NCBI GenBank assembly: GCA_000151295.1
Contig: GG745329.1
Span: forward strand, 358,908 to 422,907
DNA length: 64,000 nt
DNA from: Allomyces macrogynus ATCC 38327
Taxonomy: Eukaryota > Blastocladiomycota > Blastocladiomycetes > Blastocladiales > Blastocladiaceae
Direction: 5' to 3'
Part shown: positions 56,007 to 64,000 of the stretch, one piece after another
Layout: every line of letters starts with the position of its first letter
Numbering within the stretch: the first letter of the stretch is position 1
Translations under genes and position numbers: made by a program
Notes under the pieces: generated by a model
Told to the model about the DNA's origin: nothing
Seen by the model: the letters and a program-made list of their open reading frames with translations, nothing else
The model's database searches: none

Positions 56007-57572
56007 ATGTCCACCCGCTCGACCGTAGCCGCTCCTACACCACCGCCGTCGCGCTGGCGCGCTCTGCACGATGCGGTCTTCGCCAGCAATGATCCAGCTC
56101 CAACAACGACACGGAACCATTTGGCGAGCTCGTCACACTCGCCCAGCTCGAGCCGTGGCCATCATCGCGGCGGATCAAGCCGCGCAGGATCCAAGTCGCG
56201 CAGGAAACGGCGGCCGTGGCAAAAAGTCCTCTTCCTCAAGCAAGATTACCCCGACAACTACGTTCCGCCGTCGTTTCTCCACTCGTTGCGTCGAAATGGT
56301 CAGTATCCACCTGCCGGCGCGTACTCTCCGCCCGTTCCAGTGGCTCAACGAACTCGCGCGCGACTAGCATTCTAGTCCACGTCCATGCGCCCGAGTACTG
56401 GACCTTGGTTGCCAAGACGTTGGCCGTCACGTACCAGGTCGCGACCGTGGTCCTTTTTGTCGGCGTGTTTATCCACCTGCACGATGGGCGGCTCGACCCG
56501 CTCATTCTCGTCGCAGCAACGGCCAGTCTGCTCGCGGCCGCGTGGATCGGGTTTTTGGTCACGTCTTCGAACTGCAACAGCACGGATCCGGCCGATCAGA
56601 CGACGACGTTGGCGACGAACGGAGCTGCGACGCCATCGCCGGCTCGGCCAGTTCGACGCCCAACAAGTGATGGACGACCGGGCTCACCAATGTTGTCAGG
56701 ACGCAGCAGTGCTGGCAGCACTCGCAGTGCTCACGGCCAGGCATCGACGGCCAAATCCGTCATTATCTTGGTCGCCGTCGTCTTGGCCCTTTCACCGATT
56801 CTCAAGACGCTGACCATGGATATCAGCAGCGACTCAATCTGGGCGCTCGCGACGCTGTTGTTTGTTGGCCACTTGCTCTTGTCCGACTACCGCGCGACGC
56901 GATCTGCGGCACTCACGTACGTTCCTGCTCAGCACTAAATCAATGGGGACCGTCACTGACCTATTGCTTTGCATTTGATAGATTCCCCGGGTCAATCGGC
57001 ACTAACCTCGCCATTTTCGCGTCGGTGCTGCTCGCGTCGCGGCTCGCATCGACGATGCACGTCTTTTCGCTCATGCTCCTCGCTGCGCTCGCGTTTATCG
57101 TGGCGCCATGGCTCCGACGAAGACTCTCGGTTCGTGTTTCCCACTTCTGTCCAGTAAGTTGGTCGACTCTAATTCCCGTGCAAATTTCCAGGTGGACAAG
57201 TCGCGGGCAACCCCAATCATGGCAGCAACGACCATAACGACCGCGGTTCTCGTGTACTGGCCGATATCGCTCGCGACAATAGTCGGCTTTTTGGTTGTGG
57301 CAGTGATGCTCTCTTTTTGCACGCCTGCGTGGCTCCAGCATTTGCACCGATTTAAAAGGTGCGACCACTTCTTTATTTCTTTGCGAGGTTGAGTTTGGTC
57401 TGACGGTTGCGGTTGTAGTACGCTGCACGGGCCATGGGACCAAGCAGTCGTTTTGCTCGATGATGAAGACGTGTCAGATTGGGGACCGCCGAGGCCGGGC
57501 ATGTCGACGCCGCCGCCGCTGCCGTCGGATTTGGATGTGGGGTCCGATCCTCGGCCGTGTATGTCGGAATAG
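56007..57572 (+). CDS. GPI2: GPI2/PIG-C, subunit of GPI-GlcNAc transferase
   Basis: Membrane subunit of the ER complex that starts GPI-anchor synthesis by transferring GlcNAc to phosphatidylinositol. Exons 56007-56298, 56376-56916, 56982-57129, 57192-57358 and 57419-57572 give 433 residues. The family motif WQKVLFLKQDYPDNYVPPSF ends exon 1 region, with FLHSLRRN joined to VHVHAPEYWTLV across intron 1. Multiple spans include YQVATVVLFVGVFI, LVAATASLLAAAWIGFLV and VIILVAVVLALSPILKTLT, then SSDSIWALATLLFVGHLLL and DYRATRS. The C-terminal part has GSIGTNLAIFASVLLASRL and HGPWDQAV, matching the PIG-C ending. A Thr/Ser/Arg-rich loop interrupts the second half. The N-terminus is basic and Ser-rich. 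Confidence 0.92.
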
Positions 57573-57859
57573 GTTGCAGTTCGTGTTTTCGTGTTTGGTT
57601 TTGGTCATTGATCTTGTGTCGGTGCAGGTGCTCAACTCTCGAGTGTGGGCAAGAGAGATGAACTGGGAGGAAGGACGGGAAGTCGTTGCACCGCGCGCCA
57701 TCGCCGACAACATTGGCACATAATTGCCAAGAAATTTGGTTTATCCAATCCCTCGCAACTATCCGGGCACCCTTAATGGATGGCCGACCAGACGCTACAC
57801 ACACGCGAAAGGGAAGAGGGTCGTCAGTTACTGGGTCTCGGTTCAACAAGAGTCGATAA

Positions 57860-58391
57860 TCAGCGACAAACGCACTTCTTGAGGTAGCCCGACTGCTGAG
57901 CGAGGCGGTTGAGCGAGTCGTCCGACTCACCGGCGCGACGGACGGCACCCGAGAAGGCGAACGTGTGGAAGTCGCCGGTCATGACGCCGTTCTCGTCGAC
58001 ATCGGCAATGTTGATCTGGACCGACGAGTGGTCCTTGGCGGTGATCAGACGGCCAGTGGCGGAGCTGTACGGAGCGGGCGAGGAAGGTGGAGCGGTCAGT
58101 ATTGGTGCTGATTGCAATTTTGGCCGTCCATTGACGCCGTCGGTTCGCACGGTCCAAGCGACCGCCTTGGACCAACGCCGGCATGCTCCACAAGCGCCCA
58201 GGAGCGCGTGACAGTCTACGGCCAGGCAGAGCACGACGTCGTGGAGCGGCAGGCAAAGTGGCCCCACGGTCGGAGCGAGCGAACGGCGGCGACGACGACG
58301 ACGACAACGACGGGGGCGGTGGCAGGCAAGGAGATACCGACCACTTGCGGGGGATGTACAGGTCAACGATGTCGCCCTTGTCGTTCTGCAT
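57860..58391 (-). CDS. RPS21: 40S ribosomal protein eS21
   Basis: Small-subunit ribosomal protein of 83 residues, the normal length. Exon 1 (58391-58345) encodes [16 protein letters not shown]; exon 2 (58064-57860) continues [40 protein letters not shown] and [18 protein letters not shown]. The 280-nt intron is long for this window, as in the other cytosolic ribosomal-protein gene here, and contains a GAC-triplet-rich stretch. The usual Cys after RK is replaced by Asn at the splice junction. The gene converges on GPI2. Confidence 0.94.
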
Positions 58392-59064
58392 GGTGATGGC
58401 TGCTGAATCGAATCTGGCCACGGCGGGGAGAGGGGGAACCAAGACGTGGGCAGGGCGCGCGCGAAACTACCAACCAGACGGCGTGCTCGGCGCTTGCCTG
58501 GTGCATCCGTGTTGTCGGCGCGTCGCCGTCCGCGTGCCGGCACGTCGGACCGTTGCTAGAGCATCACGTGTCATCGAACGCGTTGCCGTGGCCGACGTTT
58601 GACGTGGTAGACACGCAGTAGTCACGTGCGTTTGACTCGCCCTTTCTATCTTCTCAGCGCGTCTTCTTTGGCGTCACGGGCGCGGCCCCGCGAAATCAAG
58701 GCCATCAGCGACCAGTAAATGCATAGCGACTGGCTGCAATGTGATAGAAATTACGAGCGAACCCGGATGCAAGTTTCGGCTGCGCGCGGCTGGCTACATT
58801 GCGATCGGCACACCTCCTTCCGACACCCTTTGGCACCGCAGTGCCGGTCTGCACGGTCACACTCCCGCTCAACTGCACGTCTTTGAATTTCGAGCGCCTA
58901 CAAAACCCGGCATGTCGGTTGCCCCCTCGACTCCAACAATGAGCCCTCGAAGTGATCAGCACACCATGGTCAACTAATCCCTTGATTCAACAACCTAAGA
59001 GCCCGATCGCCAACCCGTCCTTGCACCCCCTACTGCGCGCCGCGGTTCGACCAAGTCACTCGCT
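58392..59064. other. Intergenic
   Basis: About 670 bp upstream of eS21 and upstream of the EF-1alpha-like relic. No recognisable gene. An open frame at about 58741-58977 has a reasonable composition but no motif I know. Confidence 0.45.
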
Positions 59065-60534
59065 CCTAAAGCCGGCACCACAGCCACGTCGTTCCAGTAC
59101 GCGTGGCTGCACGACCGCGCGCGCGGTGCCGACTGGGCACCGACGACGCTCGCGTCGACGCGGTACCCCATGTCCCCGACGTCGCCGCAAGTGGAGGCGA
59201 ATAATGAGACGATGGAGGGCGGCGAGGCGCGATACCTGCTCATGGTCGCGTACGCGATGGGGGTCCGGCAGGTGCTTGTCGCGGTCAACAAGATGGACCA
59301 AGTGCAGTGGGCGGGAGACCGGTTCACTGCGATCGTCAAGGACACGTCAGGCGTCTTGAAAAAGTTTGGGTTCAATTTCAAGGCCGTTGCATTTGTGCCT
59401 GTCGCGGCAATTTCAGGGGATGGGATCGTGGGTCGCAGCAATTGCAGGAGATGGGATCGTGGACCCGCCCCCAGCGGCGCGCGCGCCGTGGTACCTCGGC
59501 TGGCGCCGCGCCGGGAAGCTCGGCGAAAAGACGGGTGCGATTGATTTGGCCCCGTTCTCTGCTTTCCGTGTGAATAACGATCCGTACCTCACTAGGCCAC
59601 TCGTCAATGCAGGCCATTGATGCGTCGAACCCCGCGCAAACTGCTCGACCGTGCGTTGCGCGCGACCGTGCTCGAGATCCATCCGCCGATCCACCACACG
59701 GTCCACGCTGACGGCGGCACAACACGCGGCGGACCGTTGATTGTCGGCCGTGTCGAGGCCGGCGCGCTGCGTGTCGGACTCGACGTGCGCCTGGCCCCAA
59801 CCCTCCTCCGTGCCACGACCCGCAGCCGCCACGCGGGCCCCACCAGTTCGTCGACACTCGCCCCCGTACCGAACCCCGGTTCCACGGTCACGTTCGTCCT
59901 CGACGGCATTTTCCCGGACGAAATCCACGTCGGCGACGTGTTTGGCACGGCGCCCACCAACTCCAGTTCCAAGCTCCCGACCAGCAGCGTGGCCGCGCCG
60001 GACTTGCCGCCCGCCACCCGGCTATGGTCCTCGTCGTCCCCACCCGCGTCACCGACCCGCGCCGCGACCTCACGCAAGTCCGGCGCCGCCGGCGCCAACG
60101 ATATCGCCGACCCGGCGCGTCCCGCCGCGGCCATGACGCTCGTGATTCTAGTCCTCGCCGACCTCGCGCGCGTGCTCGCGCCCGGGTGGACGCCGACGCT
60201 CGCGGTCCATGCGGCGCGGGTCAAGGTGAAAGTGACCGACTTGGTGGGTAAGGTTGATCGCCGGTCGGGCCAGGTGATCGAGGATCGGGCACGACACTTG
60301 CACCCGGGTGACGCAGAGGTCGTGCGGTGTACGCCACTCGTGCCCGTCTGTGTGGAGCCGGTCGCGGACGTGCCGAGTATGGCGCGGATCGTGTTGCTGG
60401 ATACGGTGGAGGAGGTGGGGGTGACGGCGCGCGTCTAGTCGGCGCCCGCGGGGCGGGGAGGGGAGGGGGTCAAGAAGGGGGTGGTGGGGAGGGAGCGGCC
60501 GGTTGCCATTGGCGTGATCAAGAGTGCCGACAAG
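59065..60534 (+). pseudogene. Decayed translation elongation factor 1-alpha-like sequence
   Basis: Fragments of an EF-1alpha-type GTPase follow in the right order but in different frames. TSFQYAWLHDRARGADW resembles the start of domain I, MVAYAMGVRQVLVAVNKMDQ carries the G4 motif NKMD, VLKKFGFNFKAVAFVPVAAI follows, and APWYLGWRRAGKLGEKTG lies beyond a frameshift. GPLIVGRVEAGALRVGLDVR belongs to domain II, KVDRRSGQVIED and HPGDAEVVRCTPLVPVCVEP to domain III, and VAIGVIKSADK comes after a stop and G-rich sequence. The P-loop segment (GHVDHGKST), the DAPGH region and much of the switch region are missing. A 31-bp tandem duplication (59401-59462) causes one frameshift. Such a copy could not work as an elongation factor. 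A functional paralogue elsewhere is expected. Confidence 0.7.
59401..59462. repeat. 31-bp tandem duplication that shifts frame
   Basis: Units at 59401-59431 and 59432-59462 differ at only a few positions and share GATGGGATCGTGG. Because 31 is not a multiple of three, the coding frame of the EF-1alpha-like relic changes across it. Confidence 0.85.
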
Positions 60535-60812
60535 GTACGGATGGTTGAAGTGGTGATTTGGAGGGACCAAGTCTCACTCCCCTGGGCTCGTTTGTAGTAC
60601 GACGACGACGGGAAGGTATTCACTTGCCCGTGAAAGCGGTCTGTCTGAATGGTTGCGACTGAAATGGCGAACGTAAGCACAACGACGATGAAAACTTGCC
60701 CACCGGTCTGCGCCATCTTGGAACGGAAATATAAACAGGGATAAAAAACATTTCGAGAGAGATCAACGCTCCTCTCCTCTGCCATCAACCATGACCAATC
60801 CTCGCCACCCGC

Positions 60813-62511
60813 TCACGGCCCCAGCGACCCATCCTCATCCTCCTCCAAGATCGGGTCCTCGTTATCCGCCCCGTCGTACCCCGCATGCCGCGCCCACTCA
60901 GACGCCATCTCCTGCTGGACCCGGCGCCGCAAAAACTGCTCGCGCGTCGGGCGCGGGTTCCTGCCACGCGCCGCCTGTCCCGCCGCCGAAAACTCGGCAT
61001 CGATCGCTTCGAGACTGGCCTCGCGCATGCGGTGCCGCTGCCGGCGCAGTTTCGCCCAGTGCAATCCGCACGCATTGCACAGCGTGCCTTTCCCGTCCGG
61101 TCCACGGCGCCACTCGGGCGTGTCGGACGCCGAACAGCTGTGGCAGCACCCGCCCGGCGGCGGGCCGGCCTTGGACCTTTTCTTGGGCGGTGGTGGGATC
61201 GCGACCGACTCGTCGCCGAGCGCAGCGAGAGCGGGGCCGCGCGCTTGCGCCGCACGGGCTTGTCGCCCGCGGTCGCGTGCGCGGGAGGAGGCGCCGCGGG
61301 GACGGCCGGGTGCGCGATCGGGCGCTGCGGCGCGTGCATGCCTGCGGCCGGCAGCATCGGCGTCTGCGGCAATGGCCCGGAGGGCGCCGCGTATTTGCCG
61401 TACGGGNNNNNNNNNNNNNNNNNNNNNNNNNNNNNNNNNNNNNNNNNNNNNNNNNNNNNNNNNNNNNNNNNNNNNNNNNNNNNNNNNNNNNNNNNNNNNN
61501 NNNNNNGGCCGGGGGGAGTAGGGGTGGTTCGCCGTGGTTCGCTTCATCCCAGCCGTCTGTTGGATCCCGGGCAAGCAATGAAAATTGCACAGGTGGGGGC
61601 TGGGCGGCCGGGGGCCGGACGAACACCGGGCGCCCGGTGGTTGGTTGAAGGCGGGCGCCCGGTGCAAACCGCGGCAGCCGCGGCACCCGGGCACTTCAGG
61701 CGCGCGCGGCGGCGCGTCGTGCTCGTCGTCGTCCTCGCCGGCGACGCCGTTCATGTGCAGTTCGGCCGGGTGTGGCGCGTACTGCCAGGGGTCGAAGTGG
61801 CCGTAGACTTGCGCGTAGGCGTAGGACCCGGGCGGATGCAGGCGGAGCCACTCGGTGCGCGTCGCGGCGGCGTCCACGTGCAGGAGTGTTTGCACGGCCG
61901 CATACGACCGCGCAATCAGGCGGCGCAGGACGGGCGGCGGCGGGACCGCGGCAAACAGCGGCGTGCCGTCGGCGAGTCGCGCGCGCAACGTCGCTGCCGT
62001 GCGGCCCATGTCGTGGACCGTCGTCAACATCTAGGGATCACGGTGGACGGATCGTGGGTGACGTGCGGTCAGCGATCTGGCTTCCTTCGGCGTGCGGCCA
62101 TCCAACCCCCCACAAGGTGCGCCACCGATGGCGGCAAGATCGCATCGCTGCCGCCATCGCGTCGTATCGCGCGGCCACTTCACCCCGTATCGCGCATCGG
62201 GGTGGCGGTGGTAGAAGGGCCGCGCGGCGCAGTGGTCGACCCCAGCGATGCGCGATCGGAACCGATCGCGATCCACAACCAACAAACATACCTCGGCCAA
62301 CGAGTCCATCAAGTGCCATTCCTCGGGTCCCACGGGACCGGGCGGCGGCGCCGGCGGGGCCGCGGGGCCTGACATGGGCGTGCGCGCGTGCGCGTGCGGC
62401 GGCGGTGGGCCGGCATTGGTCGGGTGGTGGTGATAGGGCGGCGGGTAGGCTGCCGCGTGCGCGTGGTGCGGATGGTGGGGCGGCGGCTGTTGCTGTTGCG
62501 GTGCGTGCTGT

Positions 62512-62549
<38 letters not shown>

Positions 62550-63065
62550 CTGTTGCTGCTGGGCATAGTACGCGTGGCCGCCCGTGGGCGCAGCAGGCGG
62601 GTGCGCGGCCGGCGTTGCGTGTGCGACGTTGGCGGCGCCTGCTGTTGCTGGTGCTGCTGGTGCTGGTGCGGCGGAAGCGGCTTACTCGGTGGCGGCGCAT
62701 AGTATGGGCGGTCCGCGCCGTACTGGGGCGGCGGCGCCGACGGCGCGCTCATGTGGAGGTTCGCGTGGGCGTGGAGATGGTGGGGGTGCTTGGTGTGGTG
62801 GGGCGGGCGCTTGAGGTCCATCGGCGGCGGCACGCCATACTCGTCGTATCGAGGCAACGGCGCGCCGATGTCGTGCGGCATCGAGGCCATCGCGTGCGGG
62901 CCCTTGGCGGCAACCGCCGGGGACGGCGCAGCACCGGCCCAGGGCGCGCCAGCAGCGGCAAACTTGCCCGGCGGGCGCGGCAGGACGGCCGTCGGTCCTG
63001 CGGCAGCTGTGGGCGATGGCACGCGCGTGCGCAAGCAGGTGCGCGGCGGTGCCTTGGGCGGACAT
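60813..63065 (-). CDS. GATA-type zinc-finger transcription factor (interrupted by an assembly gap)
   Basis: A single GATA finger lies at nt about 61040-61145: [20 protein letters not shown] followed by [12 protein letters not shown], the CX2C-X18-CX2C pattern with TPEWRRGP. It is flanked by a basic [11 protein letters not shown] stretch and a C-terminal helix. The model is complement of 63065-62964, 62902-62686, 62638-62292 and 62030-60813. Only the last exon is firm; the first two junctions, including a 47-nt intron, are inferred from frame continuity. Upstream exons are rich in Pro, His and Gln with a polyglutamine tract (about 62503-62560). [20 protein letters not shown] begins exon 4. A 100-N gap (61407-61506) lies inside that exon, so protein length is unknown. 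The class of target is expected to be GATA sites, but the pathway is not deducible. Confidence 0.65.
61407..61506. other. Assembly gap, 100 N
   Basis: Exactly 100 unknown bases, the usual placeholder for a gap of unestimated size, inside the last exon of the GATA factor. Confidence 0.99.
62503..62560. repeat. CTG/TTG triplet tract (polyglutamine in the GATA factor)
   Basis: About nineteen triplets, mainly CTG with interspersed TTG on the plus strand, read as CAG/CAA on the minus strand. They encode a Gln tract in the disordered N-terminal half of the GATA factor. Confidence 0.85.
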
Positions 63066-63619
63066 GGTGGAGAGCGGAGGAGAACACGAGAATGCACCGA
63101 GTTAACGATAGATGGAAGCGCGTCGAGCGCGACGGACGCGGAGGCGAGGGCAGAGCGAGCAACAGCAACGGCAGGGCGCAAGCGAAGAGCAACGAGCGCG
63201 CGAGAGAGAAGAAGCCGCATCGGTCAGACACTCGCATCACCTGCGGGCCAGAACGCCCGAAGCGCGAACCGGTCGGGCTGAGCGCGCCTCGCCGTGCGGT
63301 TCGAGCTTCGGCGGTCGACTTTCCAGTGAGCATGCCACGTGCGCCTCTCCCACGACCCATTCTGTCCCACGTGGGGACCCCGTCGCGCCGCGTCGCGCCT
63401 CGTCCTAATCGGCCGCCGACTGCTCGCGCCGGCTCCGCACCACATCGACGGACCCGACGTGGCGCGGGCAGATCGTCGGCTGGTGGCGGTCTCGCGAGCG
63501 CTCGGGCCAGAGTCAGGAGCAAAACAGGCGATGTTGACCTAATTACAGATGCGTTCTGCACCAATCTCACTCTCCTCTTCCTTGATCGTTCCCCTTGCTT
63601 CAAACGGCCCCGACACGTG
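63066..63619. other. Intergenic upstream of the GATA factor
   Basis: About 550 bp. It must include the GATA-factor promoter and the 3' UTR of the next minus-strand gene. An open frame runs upstream of 63065 with a Met at 63220, a possible alternative start that would need a different first exon. No other gene seen. Confidence 0.4.
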
Positions 63620-64000
63620 CTACCGGCCCTCGGAGCTCGTCCCTGTCGAATTCGCCTGCGCAGCCCCTGCTGCAGCCGCCGCCGCTGCAGCCTCGGCCCC
63701 TCCACCCAGCAAGACGACCGCCGATACCATGACGAGCGAAAACGGCAGCATGATCAGCTTCCCACCAAGCTGCACAAGCTTGCGCAGCCGATGCCGCGTG
63801 ACGAGTTCGCCGTACCCCGTCGACGTGTGCGGGTCGTACTCTTCATGGTACCGCTGCTTCCATGCGCGGCGCGTGCGCGTATACGCCTTGACCATGGCCG
63901 TCTCCGAGTGGAAGTGGAAGTTGACGACGCGCTGGAAGTGCGCGAGGTTGTACTGGTAGTAGGCGGCCGGGTTGAGCAGGTGCACGTGGTTGGCCACCAT
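63620..64000 (-). CDS. Unidentified single-span protein, possibly 5' partial
   Basis: An open frame of 126 residues whose first Met sits exactly at the window edge, so the true start may be upstream. The N-terminal half is rich in aromatic and His residues (NPAAYYQYNLAHFQRVVNFH), followed by basic helical sequence (YTRTRRAWKQRYHEEYDPHT and LVTRHRLRKL). One hydrophobic helix, LIMLPFSLVMVSAVVLLGGG, precedes a short Ala tract and the stop. I do not recognise the family. The composition suggests a real, membrane-attached protein. Confidence 0.5.
   Translation of the reverse strand: MVANHVHLLNPAAYYQYNLAHFQRVVNFHFHSETAMVKAYTRTRRAWKQRYHEEYDPHTSTGYGELVTRHRLRKLVQLGGKLIMLPFSLVMVSAVVLLGGGAEAAAAAAAAGAAQANSTGTSSEGR

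Noticed and set aside
59065..60534. EFL (elongation factor-like) gene instead of EF-1alpha
   Set aside because: The fragments LVAVNKMDQVQW, APWYLGW and DRRSGQVIED follow EF-1alpha spacing and lack EFL-specific insertions as I remember them.
60885..62372. 495-residue plus-strand open frame across the N gap
   Set aside because: It is antisense to the GATA finger exon and carries no motif; the minus strand has the zinc finger.

Overview
The window is GC-rich nuclear DNA from a eukaryote, most likely a flagellated (zoosporic) fungus. Most genes carry several short spliceosomal introns (typically 56-100 nt). The inventory is fungal and eukaryotic: threonine synthase, PAM17, OST3/OST6, GPI2/PIG-C, a Pho80-type cyclin, cytosolic and mitochondrial ribosomal proteins, a SUN-domain ER protein and RIC1. 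Two genes point to a cilium or flagellum: an LRRC9-like leucine-rich-repeat protein and a probable ERICH3-like protein. Gene content, GC and intron style suggest Blastocladiomycota (Allomyces/Catenaria-like), but that placement is inference. There are no bacterial operons, CRISPR arrays or rRNA. The sequence contains one 100-N scaffold gap.

Layout. 0-7.5 kb: a partial RGS-domain gene (+) converges on two tandem paralogous seven-helix receptors (-), a physically linked G-protein signalling group. 8.7-11.6 kb: OST3/OST6 (+) and a bromodomain protein (-). 11.9-13.3 kb: a frame-broken gene relic with an 18-G homopolymer. 13.3-17.6 kb: PAM17 (-), a YIPF1/2-type Yip1 protein (+) and the ERICH3-like gene (+). 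18-25.8 kb: a Pro/Ala-rich membrane protein (-), a neutral sphingomyelinase-type phosphodiesterase (-), threonine synthase (+) and the TAD3/ADAT3 tRNA deaminase subunit (-). 26-33 kb: a SLP1/SUCO-type SUN protein (+), a 2-kb stretch with only fragmentary coding signal, and a Pho80-like cyclin (+). 33.6-39.7 kb: LRRC9-like (-) and a bZIP factor with a Hac1/XBP1-like basic region (+), divergently arranged. 40-46.2 kb: mS38 (+), palmitoyl-protein thioesterase (+), a PRELID3/Ups2-like lipid-transfer protein (+) and the small Asterix/PAT-complex subunit (-). 46.4-51.3 kb: the 16-exon RIC1 gene. 51.7-58.4 kb: uL13 (-), a Nup53/Nup35-like nucleoporin (+), mL44 (-), GPI2 (+) and eS21 (-). 59-64 kb: a decayed EF-1alpha-like sequence, a GATA factor interrupted by the N gap, and an unidentified protein at the window edge.

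Exon coordinates were derived by hand from reading-frame continuity, GT/AG boundaries and family conservation, without transcript data. Two splice features recur: donors mostly of the form GTRCGY instead of GTRAGT, and a CTCCACC element inside many introns. Functionally the window mixes housekeeping genes for secretion and membranes (OST3, YIPF, RIC1, GPI2, Asterix, SUN), mitochondria (PAM17, mS38, mL44, PRELI) and translation (uL13, eS21, TAD3) with signalling and transcription genes.
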